Assembly (NCBI GenBank): GCA_002405915.1
Contig: DHMS01000043.1
Coordinates: 1-59,639, forward strand
Origin: Christensenella sp. UBA4636
GTDB lineage: Bacteria > Bacillota > Clostridia > Christensenellales > Borkfalkiaceae
Length of the DNA: 59,639 bases
Direction: 5' to 3'
Positions 23,926-32,614 of the stretch are shown piece by piece (positions within the stretch are counted from its first letter, which is position 1; every line of letters begins with the position of its first letter). The notes under the pieces are model-generated. The model was not told where the DNA came from and did no database searches. It was given only the letters and a program-made list of their open reading frames with translations. A program made the translations under genes and the position numbers.

Positions 23926-24552
23926 ATGGATTTTAAAAGATTGAAAGACAAAAACAACCTCATTTTATTTATTGCGGGCGTTATTTTGTTGCTCGCGACG
24001 ATAGTGGTTTCGATTGTAAACCTTTCCTCGCGCACTTATGCGAGATTCGTTTCCGTCGACTTAATCGCGCGGTGGGCGGTTATGTTAATCGTTGCGCTTT
24101 TATACTGCGCTTCTATCGTTTACGCGCTTTTGCCGGCTGTTAGCGACAGCCCTAAGTTCGGCGCGCACAAATCCTTTTTCTTTATGATTTTCGCCGAACT
24201 CGGCGTTGTTATCGTTGCGGCGATAAGCCTAATCGACGAATTCCAGACTTCGTTCAACCTTATGGAGGACGCTTGCTATCTCTTCATTCATCTCGTTCTT
24301 ATCATAGTCGCGCTTATCGGAAAGACCTTTAAAGGCAACGCTAAAAAAACAAGCGCGGCGGGCTTCGTCGGCGTTGGAGTGTGCCTCGTTCTTATGATAG
24401 CCGATTTAGTGTTTTTCGCTACGAAAAAGGAAGCTTACAGAACGGTTGATTTTTGGTTCGTCGCTTCCGCGATTGTCACGTTTTTGCCGTACTTAGCGAT
24501 TGCCGTTAACGGCTTAACGAGCGGCAAAGAAAACGCGGGAAAAGCGGAATAA
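23926..24552 (+). CDS. Membrane protein of unknown function
   Basis: 208 residues with about six hydrophobic segments: about 11-33, 45-70, 81-105, 118-130, 140-162 and 172-195. The ends are charged (MDFKRLKDKNN; SGKENAGKAE). No known transporter or enzyme motif. The ribosome binding site is AAGGAG. It is the first gene of the operon with the GH3-like enzyme (67 bp) and a lipoprotein, behind LytTR-type operator repeats, so it is probably induced with them. It could be a membrane partner of the surface glycosidase, but that is inference. Confidence 0.65.
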   Translation: MDFKRLKDKNNLILFIAGVILLLATIVVSIVNLSSRTYARFVSVDLIARWAVMLIVALLYCASIVYALLPAVSDSPKFGAHKSFFFMIFAELGVVIVAAISLIDEFQTSFNLMEDACYLFIHLVLIIVALIGKTFKGNAKKTSAAGFVGVGVCLVLMIADLVFFATKKEAYRTVDFWFVASAIVTFLPYLAIAVNGLTSGKENAGKAE

Positions 24553-24619
24553 CGAAGTTATTTGCGGCTTTTTAATATGAAAGCCGAAAAATATTAAGAA
24601 AAATTTACGGAGGTAAATC

Positions 24620-27466
24620 ATGGAACAGAAAAAAACTCTCGGTATCGTGGGCATAGTCGTTTCGGCAGTGCTTGCGGTCATCATGGTCGTTACCGCGGTA
24701 TTAAGCATTACGGCAAGTTCCTTCATCACCTTGTGGTGGAGCAGCTTTTCGGAAAAAGGCAATTCCGCGCTCGGCGACTTAACGGGCGATCAAGCGGTCG
24801 AAAACTCGAAGAACGTCAGCGTCAAGGCAATGGAAGAGGGCGCGGTGCTTTTGAGGAACGAAGATAACACTTTGCCCTTGGCAAGCGGCACTAAGGTTAA
24901 CCTTTTCGGTTATTATTCGGTTAAGCCGCTCACAGCCGCGGGCGGTTCGTCCTCGGTAGGTAACGCCGCTCCGTCGGTAGATATCAAGCAAGGACTCGAA
25001 GCCGCGGGGCTTGAAGTCAATTCGTCGCTTTATACTTATCAGTACAACCAGACGACGGACGACAAAGCCGGCAATATCTTTACGATGGAAACGAGCTACA
25101 CGATAAAGGAATTCAAGTACGACAAGATTAAGTCGGACGGATATATCGACAGCGCGAAAGCCTATTCGAATATCGCTATTTACGTTATGAGCCGTACCGC
25201 TTCCGAAAAGAACGACGCGCCCGTAACGCAGAATGCGGAGGGCGAAAAGGGCGAGGGTAAAAACTATTTGCAGATTACGAGCTACGAACGCAACATGCTC
25301 GAAAATCTCAAAAAGGATTTTTCTAAGGTTATAGTTTTGCTTAACAACGCTACCATGTTCGAAATCGGTTGCCTCGAAGAGTACGACATTGACGCGGTTT
25401 TGTTTATGGCGACCCCCGGTAACTACGGCACTTACGGCGTAGGCAACATTCTCACCGGCAAAGTAAGCCCGAGCGGCAAGCTTTCCGATACGTATTCTTA
25501 CGACGTGACGGATAACCCCGCTTATTACACTTACGGCACCAACGAATACACTAACTCTTCCGAATGGTCGGATATCACGGCGTACGCAAATAAGAGAGTA
25601 AAATCTCTCGACGATAACTACGCGAGGTATTACCATTATTACGAAGGCATTTACGTAGGCTACCGTTACTACGAAACGCGCTACATAGGCGACGACAACG
25701 TTTACACAGCCGCGGAAGAAGCGGAATATCAAAAACACGTTCAGTATCCGTTCGGTTACGGTCTTTCCTACACTACTTTTTCTTGGAGCGACCCCGTTTG
25801 GACTATCGGCGAAAAAGGCGGCAAAATTTCCGTTTCCGTCACCGTTACCAACACCGGAAGCGTTGAAGGAAAAGACGTCGTAGAAGTTTACTTGACCGCT
25901 CCTTACACTAAAGGCGGCATTGAAAAGAGCGCGGTCGAACTCGTCGGTTACGCTAAGACGAAATCGCTCAAAAAAGGCGATAAAGACACCGTAACCATCG
26001 AATTCGATTACGACGATATGGCAAGCTACGACTATAAAACCGAAAAGTGTTACGTCCTCGACGCGGGTGAATATATCCTCAGTTTAAGGAGCGACGCACA
26101 CACGGTAAAAGAAGATTTGACTAAGAAATTCAGCGTTGACAAGAAGATTGTTTACAAAGATTCCGCAGACGGAAAGCGCGCAAGCGACAAGACGGAAGCG
26201 ACTAATCAATTTGAAGAAGTAAACGCCGGCGACGGCAGTATAACTTACGTTTCGCGCGGGGACTGGGAAGGCACCATGCCGACCGTTCGCGACGAACTTA
26301 ACCCTGCCACGGCTTCCGCTTCGGTTGTTGCGGCGATAAAGAACTCGGTGCATGGTAGTTACGTTGACGGACCCGATAAAGACGAAGAAAACGCGGCTAA
26401 GTACGGCTATACGGCAATAACTACGGACGCTGAAAACGGACTTACTATCGACGACGTTGCGGGCTTAAAGGATTACGACAGCCCCATTTGGGACCAGCTT
26501 TTAGACCAACTTTCAATCGAAGACATGCGCAGACTCTACGGCGACGGCGCATACAGAGTTTCTTCCGTTCAATCAATCGGCATGAAGCTTACCGTCGACG
26601 CCGACGGACCTACCGGGCTTAACGGTACCAGCATCGGTCAATACGGCACAAAGACCGTTTCTCCGACTATTTGGGCTTGCACCTGGAACGACGAACTTAT
26701 CGAAGAGCTCGGCAAATGCTATGCAGACGAATTCTTGCTCGGCGGCGCGGTAGGTATTTACGGACCGTCTATAAACATCAAACGCACGGCTTTCAACGGC
26801 AGAAACGGCGAATATATTTCGGAAGACCCCCTTTTGACGGGTAAAATTGCCGCGGCGTACGTGAGGGGTTATCAAGGCGAAGGCGGATACGTTTACTTAA
26901 AGCATTACGCCGTTTACGGCTGCGCGGGCAACGCTTCGAGCATGGTATGGGAAAACGAACAAGGTATACGTGAAATTTACACCCGCGCCTTCGAAATCGC
27001 CGTTAAAGAAGCGGACGCAAAGGGCATGATGGTTTCCTTTAACAAGCTCGGCACGTCGCTCAACACTTGCAACTACGCGCTTTTGACGACTTTGCCGAGA
27101 AGCGAATGGGGCTTTATGGGCTGCTTCGTTTCAGACGGTATCTCCACTTCGAGCTGGGATTGCAACCTCGGCGTAAGAGCGGGGCTTGACTTAATCCTTG
27201 ATTCCAGCTGGGACGCGCAAATGGTTTCCTGGGCGGACGCAACGGTAGATTCGAGCGTAACGAAGAGCGTTTACGGTCAGAACGTATTGAGAGAGTCGGC
27301 AAAGAGGCTTATCTATAGATACGCAAACTCCGCAGCGGTTACCGCGATAAGAGACTTCACGCCGACTTGGATTATACTTGTCGTAGCTTTGGAAGTAGTG
27401 TTTGCGGCGGCAATCGCAGCGTGCGCGATATTCCTTATCAAACCCGCTTTTTCAAAGAAAAAATAA
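24620..27466 (+). CDS. Membrane-anchored GH3 glycoside hydrolase with inverted domain order
   Basis: 948 residues. An N-terminal transmembrane helix (about 9-31) is followed by the normally C-terminal GH3 domain (AMEEGAVLLRNEDNTLPL, about 55-390, closing with FGYGLSYTTF) and a fibronectin III-like domain (about 400-500). After a linker comes the normally N-terminal (beta/alpha)8 catalytic domain (ADGPTGLNGTS at about 660; KHYAVYG; VSDG with probable nucleophile Asp839). A second transmembrane helix lies at about 916-940. The domain order is circularly permuted compared with classic beta-glucosidases, as known in some rumen GH3 enzymes. Both ends are membrane segments, so the enzyme should lie outside, tethered twice. 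The likely activity is beta-glucosidase or a related exo-glycosidase; the true substrate is unknown. Confidence 0.88.
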   Translation: MEQKKTLGIVGIVVSAVLAVIMVVTAVLSITASSFITLWWSSFSEKGNSALGDLTGDQAVENSKNVSVKAMEEGAVLLRNEDNTLPLASGTKVNLFGYYSVKPLTAAGGSSSVGNAAPSVDIKQGLEAAGLEVNSSLYTYQYNQTTDDKAGNIFTMETSYTIKEFKYDKIKSDGYIDSAKAYSNIAIYVMSRTASEKNDAPVTQNAEGEKGEGKNYLQITSYERNMLENLKKDFSKVIVLLNNATMFEIGCLEEYDIDAVLFMATPGNYGTYGVGNILTGKVSPSGKLSDTYSYDVTDNPAYYTYGTNEYTNSSEWSDITAYANKRVKSLDDNYARYYHYYEGIYVGYRYYETRYIGDDNVYTAAEEAEYQKHVQYPFGYGLSYTTFSWSDPVWTIGEKGGKISVSVTVTNTGSVEGKDVVEVYLTAPYTKGGIEKSAVELVGYAKTKSLKKGDKDTVTIEFDYDDMASYDYKTEKCYVLDAGEYILSLRSDAHTVKEDLTKKFSVDKKIVYKDSADGKRASDKTEATNQFEEVNAGDGSITYVSRGDWEGTMPTVRDELNPATASASVVAAIKNSVHGSYVDGPDKDEENAAKYGYTAITTDAENGLTIDDVAGLKDYDSPIWDQLLDQLSIEDMRRLYGDGAYRVSSVQSIGMKLTVDADGPTGLNGTSIGQYGTKTVSPTIWACTWNDELIEELGKCYADEFLLGGAVGIYGPSINIKRTAFNGRNGEYISEDPLLTGKIAAAYVRGYQGEGGYVYLKHYAVYGCAGNASSMVWENEQGIREIYTRAFEIAVKEADAKGMMVSFNKLGTSLNTCNYALLTTLPRSEWGFMGCFVSDGISTSSWDCNLGVRAGLDLILDSSWDAQMVSWADATVDSSVTKSVYGQNVLRESAKRLIYRYANSAAVTAIRDFTPTWIILVVALEVVFAAAIAACAIFLIKPAFSKKK

Positions 27467-27484
27467 AATTTTAAGAGGTAAAAG

Positions 27485-28219
27485 ATGAAAATTTTAAAAA
27501 AGGCGTTGTGCCTTTTGATAGCCGCAATATCGTGCTTTACGCTTTTAACCGCTTGCTCGGGCGGCGGCGACGATAATAAGGCAACCGAAGCTAAGTTCGA
27601 AAGTCAAGATTCCAAGTATGAGCTTACGCTCAACGACAAGGGCAAAGCTTACGTCACGGAAAAGGGCAAAACCGAAAAACTTATGTCGGGTACTTGCAAC
27701 GTTCGCGAAGAAAACAGCGCGCTTACGCTCGTTTTCGACGGAGAAACGGTTGAAGTGACTAACGAACGTTACACTATAAGCTTTACGCTTAAAGACGAAA
27801 CTAAGGGCATAAACGCCTTCTTCCGTCTGCATAGGGGAAAAATGCTAAAAGGCTTGGGCGTGAACGGTGTCATTCTTGACACCGGTTCGGATGACCCCGA
27901 AAATCCGTCTTCCGGTGCGCAAACGCAAGCGGGATTTTCGATGGGAACAAGCTTCCTCGTTTGGAACAGCGGCAAAATTGAAATAAAAATCATAAAGGTT
28001 CAGGCTAACTTTAATTACACGTTCGACAAAACGAACGGCTTGAAGTTCAATCCGACCGAGTACCAGACGAGTACATTCGGCACTATCGAAGTCGAAAGCT
28101 TAACGGACGGCGAATACGTAATTCACTTTAACATTAAAGCGACGCTCCCGTTCGGCATGTCGGGCGACCAGAAAGCTAACATTAAAAAAGCAGACTTGGA
28201 AGCCGCTCTCGATTTCTGA
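27485..28219 (+). CDS. Lipoprotein of unknown function
   Basis: 244 residues. The signal peptide ILKKALCLLIAAISCFTLLTAC has a LTAC lipobox, then a flexible GGGDDNKATEAK linker. The rest alternates short beta-type segments (KYELTLNDKGKAYVTEKG, ALTLVFDGETVEVT, YTISFTL), which suggests a beta-sandwich, possibly a binding domain. No catalytic motif. It is the last gene of the GH3 operon (18 bp after the enzyme), so a role in capturing the glycosidase substrate or product at the cell surface is plausible but unproven. A strong terminator follows. Confidence 0.7.
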   Translation: MKILKKALCLLIAAISCFTLLTACSGGGDDNKATEAKFESQDSKYELTLNDKGKAYVTEKGKTEKLMSGTCNVREENSALTLVFDGETVEVTNERYTISFTLKDETKGINAFFRLHRGKMLKGLGVNGVILDTGSDDPENPSSGAQTQAGFSMGTSFLVWNSGKIEIKIIKVQANFNYTFDKTNGLKFNPTEYQTSTFGTIEVESLTDGEYVIHFNIKATLPFGMSGDQKANIKKADLEAALDF

Positions 28220-28241
28220 TAACGTTTAGTTCTCTTCATTA

Positions 28242-28283
28242 AAATTTTTCCGCACTTCCTAAAAAGAAGTGCGGAAAATTTTT
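28242..28283 (+). terminator. Terminator of the GH3 operon
   Basis: AAATTTTTCCGCACTTC pairs with GAAGTGCGGAAAATTT around a short A-rich loop. The long A/T flanks make it usable on either strand. Confidence 0.85.
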
Positions 28284-28290
28284 AAAATAT

Positions 28291-28358
28291 GCAATTCGTA
28301 ACAAAAAACAAGCATTTCGTAAAAAGCTATTGAATTTTTTCTTTTCATGTGTTAAAAT
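28291..28358 (+). promoter_or_regulatory. LytTR-type operator pair and promoter of the kinase operon
   Basis: GCAATTCGTAA (28291-28301) and GCATTTCGTAA (28312-28322) have starts 21 bp apart, then 7 bp to TTGAAT (28330-28335), 17 bp, TAAAAT (28353-28358). The first repeat is identical to the third one before the GH3 operon. Position just upstream of -35 fits an activator and suggests autoregulation by the LytTR protein encoded downstream. Confidence 0.8.
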
Positions 28359-28387
28359 GATATTAGAAGTTATCTAAGGAGCGGAAA

Positions 28388-29734
28388 ATGGCTTTTTTCA
28401 AGTATTTATACGACAAAATAATACTAAACGCTTTCGCGACGATTGTAGGGGCTTGCGGCTTGCCCGTCGCGCTTACGTTTTGCTTTTCGAAACTTGAAAA
28501 AACGGCTGAATGCGCGGTGAAAATCGTGTTGCGCGTGCTTTTGCTGTGGGCGATAATGATGACTTACAGCGCGCTTTACGCGTCGATTTTCCCTTCTTCC
28601 GATTTGGGTTATTTGATAACGCCCATCATAACGAGCGCGACGGGACTTTTGATTTACCGCGACGAGCCGTTTGTCGATAGACTTGTCCGCGCGAGCATGG
28701 TTGTTTCGGTTCAAGCCTATTCAACGCCGTTTTTGTATCCGATTACGCGATGGGAAATGAACGTAAATCTGTTTGGCGGCGCGTACCTTTTCACTAATAC
28801 GATACAATATTTGATTTTTGCTTCGATAGTCGTTATGATGAAGAAAAACGCCGTCGGCGCGTTCGATTCGATGAGCGTTTATTTTCTCGTCCTCGTTGAA
28901 TCGATAAGCGTTATCGGGTACGTTATGAACGGGCTTGCGGTCGCTTTTTCGGGGTCGGAAGTAATGTCGCAATCGTTCGGGTTCGGCTTTTTTACGGGCG
29001 GGGGATTGCTCGTTATACAAGTTCTCGCTTACGTTATGTTTTTGCGGCTCGTCAACGTGTACAATGATAAGAGGGTGCTGCTTGCCGAGGAGCAACGCAG
29101 CAAAAGCGAGCTTAAACTCTTGAAAAACTACGAAATAAGCTACAACGCGATGCGCGCCGTTAGGCACGACATACGCAACCAGTACGGCTACGTTTGCGCA
29201 CTTATCGAAAACGGCGAATACGACCGCGCGGAAAAGTACCTTAAAAGCATAGGCGAAACGGTGGACGCGACGAGCGCGAAAACTTATTGCGGAAACAACA
29301 TCGTCAATATTGCGCTCAATATGGCTTCCGAGCGCGCGGTAAGAAACGATATTACGCTCGAAACAAAGGTAGCCGTTCCCGATTCGCTCGAAATCGACGA
29401 CGTGGTTCTCGGTAGCGTTCTCACAAACCTTTTAAACAACGCCGTCGATTGCTTAAAGACTATGCCCAAGGAAAAGCGAACGCTCTGCGCGTTTATATCG
29501 CTTGAAGATAAATATTTGCTTATCCGCACCGTAAATCCCGTTGACGAAAGCAAAATTTACGTAAAAGACGGCAAGCTTTTAACGAGCAAAAGAGACAAGG
29601 AATTGCACGGAATAGGCACTAAAATAATTACGAGATTAGCAGAATCCGCCGGCGGGTGCTTTGCTTTTAGGGTCGAAAACGGCTTTTTTACGGCGGATGT
29701 GATGATGAGAAACGGAGGCGTTGACAAAAAATGA
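28388..29734 (+). CDS. Agr-type sensor histidine kinase (GHKL ATPase)
   Basis: 448 residues. About six transmembrane segments fill residues 12-220. They are followed by a coiled linker and the phosphoacceptor motif RHDIRNQYG (His at about 260), then the catalytic part with N-box NLLNNAVD, a G1-like HGIGTKI and a final GG-containing strand, all as in AgrC/CitA-like GHKL kinases. It should sense an extracellular cue through the membrane domain and phosphorylate the LytTR regulator. Its gene overlaps the regulator gene by 4 bp. No agrD-like peptide or agrB gene is next to it, so the signal is unknown. Confidence 0.88.
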   Translation: MAFFKYLYDKIILNAFATIVGACGLPVALTFCFSKLEKTAECAVKIVLRVLLLWAIMMTYSALYASIFPSSDLGYLITPIITSATGLLIYRDEPFVDRLVRASMVVSVQAYSTPFLYPITRWEMNVNLFGGAYLFTNTIQYLIFASIVVMMKKNAVGAFDSMSVYFLVLVESISVIGYVMNGLAVAFSGSEVMSQSFGFGFFTGGGLLVIQVLAYVMFLRLVNVYNDKRVLLAEEQRSKSELKLLKNYEISYNAMRAVRHDIRNQYGYVCALIENGEYDRAEKYLKSIGETVDATSAKTYCGNNIVNIALNMASERAVRNDITLETKVAVPDSLEIDDVVLGSVLTNLLNNAVDCLKTMPKEKRTLCAFISLEDKYLLIRTVNPVDESKIYVKDGKLLTSKRDKELHGIGTKIITRLAESAGGCFAFRVENGFFTADVMMRNGGVDKK

Positions 29735-30471
29735 AAGAATGTTATTCTATCGCCGTGTGCGACGACGAAAAATTAGCTCTCGACGTCGTTTCGTCGGCGG
29801 TAAAAAGCCTGATGAACAAGTATTCCGTAACGGGCGGGGTGGAAACCTTTTTCTCCGCGAGGGATTTTTTGGAACGGAGCAAAACGAAAACGTTCGACTT
29901 AATCTTTCTCGACGTGGAAATGCCGGAGCTTAGCGGGATAAAACTCGGTAAAATTCTGCGCGCTTCGCTCGACGCGGTGAAGATTATTTTCGTAAGCGGC
30001 AGAGAGGATAAAGTGTTCGATACGTTTGAAGTAAGCCCTTTCGCGTTTGTCAGAAAAAGCAAACTCTTAACAGACCTCGAATCGGCGTTTTTGCGGTTTG
30101 TGAAGGGCGAAAAGGAAAAGGCTTCCGACAATAAAATAATACTCAAAAAGCGGAGCGGCATAGCCGCGATAGACGTTAACCTTATAGAATACGTCGAAAG
30201 CAATCGGAACTTCCAGAACGTTTTCATGTCGGACGGGAGCGTTGCGGAAACGAGTTCTTCAATGGCGGAAATCGACAAAGCCCTTTCAAAACACGGGTTT
30301 TTGCGCGTTCACAGGGGCTATATCGTGTCGCTAAGGTTTATAAAAAGCCTTTCGTTTTCGTCGATAACCATGAAAAACGGCGCGGAAATCCCCGTCAGTC
30401 GAGGGCTTATGCCGAAAGTAAAATTAAAGTTTATGGAATTTTTACAAGAAAACAATATTTTTGTAAATTAA
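29731..30471 (+). CDS. LytTR-family response regulator
   Basis: 246 residues. An N-terminal receiver domain has the acidic pocket CDDEK and phosphoacceptor Asp in LIFLDVEMPELSG (at about residue 57). A C-terminal LytTR DNA-binding domain starts near 140: IILKKRSGIAAIDVNLIEYVES, HGFLRVHRGYIVSLRFI. LytTR domains bind pairs of about 9-bp direct repeats 21-22 bp apart. Such pairs occur before the kinase gene and before the GH3 operon, which gives a likely regulon. It is translationally coupled to the kinase (ATGA overlap) and followed by a terminator. Confidence 0.93.
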   Translation: MKECYSIAVCDDEKLALDVVSSAVKSLMNKYSVTGGVETFFSARDFLERSKTKTFDLIFLDVEMPELSGIKLGKILRASLDAVKIIFVSGREDKVFDTFEVSPFAFVRKSKLLTDLESAFLRFVKGEKEKASDNKIILKKRSGIAAIDVNLIEYVESNRNFQNVFMSDGSVAETSSSMAEIDKALSKHGFLRVHRGYIVSLRFIKSLSFSSITMKNGAEIPVSRGLMPKVKLKFMEFLQENNIFVN

Positions 30472-30480
30472 GCTAATAAA

Positions 30481-30510
30481 GGGCGTTTAACTTGCAAAAC
30501 GCTCTTTTTT
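30481..30510 (+). terminator. Terminator of the two-component operon
   Basis: GGGCGTTT, loop, AAAACGCTC and T6. It overlaps the next promoter. Confidence 0.8.
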
Positions 30511-30520
30511 GTGGTAGAAT
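30492..30520 (+). promoter_or_regulatory. Promoter of the RyR-domain gene
   Basis: TTGCAA (30492-30497), 17 bp, TAGAAT (30515-30520), embedded in the preceding terminator. The leader then holds a hairpin AAAACCCG ... CGGGTTTT at about 30530-30566. Confidence 0.6.
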
Positions 30521-30587
30521 ATAAAAAATAAAACCCGTAACGAAGTCAAAACGAGCGGGTTTTAAAAATTCCCGAGGATGGAGAAAA

Positions 30588-32432
30588 ATGGATTTTAACG
30601 GCTTGCTTATTTTGTGTTTGTCGCTTTGCGCGCTCATAATTTGCCTTACGGTTTTTGTTACCGTGAGAATAAAAAAGAAGAGGAACCTTTCGGAAGAAAC
30701 GGGAACGTTAAAGCCCGTTTACGCGTTTATAGCGGGGTTTTTCGTGTCCGTGGCGGCACTCTTCTTTCCTCTTTATTATAATTCCGTGTTTCAAGGCGAA
30801 ACGGCGGGGCTTAACTTTTTTAAGTCGTTCGTTTTATCGTTGCACAACACCATTCGTTTGTTCGTTGTGGACGATGATTTTCAATTCGTGCAGGGCATAC
30901 TCGGCGCGGGCGAACTTAACGTAAACGAAGTCGTGCGCGTAATTTACACGAGCGTTCTCGTTATATATTACGTCGTTGCGCCGCTCTTAACTGCAACATT
31001 TATACTTTCGCTCGTAAGCGATTTTAATCAGAGCGTAAAATATTTCCTTTTGCGCCGTCGCAACGTTTACGTTTTTTCGGTGCTTTCCGCGGCTTCGCTT
31101 GCCGTCGCGCGCGACGCGGTGAGAATTAAGGAAAACGGCAAAAAAGCCTTGATAATCTTTGCCGATATTGAGGACCTTGGTAAGAGCGACGAGGGCGAAG
31201 AACTCAAAACCGCCGCAAAACGCCTCGGAGCAATATTCTTTAAAGGCGACGTAACTGCCGTCAAGCTCTATCGCGGCAACGGAAATTTAAGAAAAATTTA
31301 CTTCATTTCCGAAAACGAACAAACAAACCTCGTGCAAGCGCTTGACTTTATTGAGCGCGCGAGAGAGGATAGCCGCGTAAACAACGCGCGCACGCAACTT
31401 TTCGTGTTCGCTCGTAGCGACGAAAGCGAAGTTTTGCTTAATTCCGCCGATAAAGGCAAACTTAAAGTCCGCCGCGTAAACCGCAAACGCAACATGATTT
31501 GGGATACTTTGCGCACCCATTCCGTGTTCGACGACGCTTACGACGACAACGGCGTAAAGGTGATGAATATAGCGATTGCCGGCTTCGGCAGTTACAGTTC
31601 GGAACTCATCAAAGCGTTGTGCTGGGTGGGGCAAATGCCGGGCTATAAGCTCGTTATTCACGTTTTCGATAAAGAAAATCGCGCGGAAACGACGATAGCG
31701 GGCGAATGTCCGGAGATAATAAAATACAACGGCGTACGCATGGAAGGTTGTCCGTATTACGATATTCGTTTCCACAACAACGTGGACGTTCTCGGCGGCA
31801 AATTCAACGAAGATTTGAAAGCCGCGGGCAGAATAACGACGTTTTTCGCGACCCTCGGCACGGATGAACTCAATATCGAATGCGCAATGCGCGCGCGCAG
31901 ACTTTTAGGCGTTGCGGCGCAGGAAAACGGTTGGAACGTTCCGCCGATTTTCGCCATAGTTTACAGTGACGTTCTCAACGACACCGTAGACAAGTACGGC
32001 TTGAAGAGCTTTAACGAAAAGCCTTACGGCATAACGCTCATCGGCGACGTTAAAAAGAGATTTTCGATTGAAGTAATCGAGCAAAAACCGCTTGAACAGC
32101 TTGCGTATAAGTGCCACAGGGCGTGGGGTAAAAACAAGGAAAATCTTGATAAATTCAAGAAATACGAATACTTCCGCAGAGCTTCGCTCGCGCAGGCGTT
32201 GCATGCTCGGTTTGCGCAAGAAGCGGCTAAAAAGCTCGGCGTAAGCGACGAAAGCTACAACTTCGGCGACGCGGAACACAAGCGTTGGATGGCGTTTATG
32301 CGCACCGAGGGCTACGTTTACGGAAAAGTAAAGGACGATATCGCAAAAACTCATCCGTCGCTCGTTCCCACGAAAGAGCTTTCCGAAGAGGAGTTCGAAA
32401 AGGACTTTATAGTAATAAGGTCGAGAAGATAA
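30588..32432 (+). CDS. Membrane protein with Rossmann-like domains and C-terminal RyR domain
   Basis: 614 residues. Transmembrane helices at about 3-25, 43-63 and 123-150, then a first nucleotide-binding-like unit (about 155-300: NVYVFSVLSAASLAVARDAV, LIIFADI) and a second (about 325-520: VMNIAIAGFGSYSSELIKALCW, a glycine motif of the TrkA-N/RCK kind). The C-terminus (about 545-605) matches the RyR domain: AEHKRWMAFMRTEGYVYG ... THPSLVPTKELSEEE. RyR domains were first known from ryanodine receptor calcium channels and occur in bacteria joined to Rossmann domains. A ligand-gated membrane protein or ion channel is plausible. The gene stands alone between its own promoter and the rplS promoter. 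Confidence 0.75.
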   Translation: MDFNGLLILCLSLCALIICLTVFVTVRIKKKRNLSEETGTLKPVYAFIAGFFVSVAALFFPLYYNSVFQGETAGLNFFKSFVLSLHNTIRLFVVDDDFQFVQGILGAGELNVNEVVRVIYTSVLVIYYVVAPLLTATFILSLVSDFNQSVKYFLLRRRNVYVFSVLSAASLAVARDAVRIKENGKKALIIFADIEDLGKSDEGEELKTAAKRLGAIFFKGDVTAVKLYRGNGNLRKIYFISENEQTNLVQALDFIERAREDSRVNNARTQLFVFARSDESEVLLNSADKGKLKVRRVNRKRNMIWDTLRTHSVFDDAYDDNGVKVMNIAIAGFGSYSSELIKALCWVGQMPGYKLVIHVFDKENRAETTIAGECPEIIKYNGVRMEGCPYYDIRFHNNVDVLGGKFNEDLKAAGRITTFFATLGTDELNIECAMRARRLLGVAAQENGWNVPPIFAIVYSDVLNDTVDKYGLKSFNEKPYGITLIGDVKKRFSIEVIEQKPLEQLAYKCHRAWGKNKENLDKFKKYEYFRRASLAQALHARFAQEAAKKLGVSDESYNFGDAEHKRWMAFMRTEGYVYGKVKDDIAKTHPSLVPTKELSEEEFEKDFIVIRSRR

Positions 32433-32518
32433 TTTTCGCTAAAAATTTGCGGTTTAGCGCAAAATAACGCAAAAGTTTTGACGTTTAGAAAAAATTTTAA
32501 AAAACGCGTGAAAAAAAG

Positions 32519-32547
32519 TTGCAACAAATTTTACTATATGGTAGAAT
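32519..32547 (+). promoter_or_regulatory. Promoter of rplS
   Basis: TTGCAA (32519-32524), 17 bp, TAGAAT (32542-32547). Confidence 0.75.
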
Positions 32548-32552
32548 ATAAC

Positions 32553-32610
32553 ACGGCTCGGGTGGTCCTCTTGTTATCGGCAATGAACACTTAGTAAATA
32601 CGGAGGTAAG
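32553..32610 (+). promoter_or_regulatory. rplS 5' leader, candidate L19 leader element
   Basis: A 60-nt leader (CGGCTCGGGTGGTCCTC...CGGAGG) lies between the promoter and rplS. L19 autoregulatory leaders are known in low-GC Gram-positives. I cannot confirm the fold by eye. Confidence 0.35.
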
Positions 32611-32614
32611 TCTG

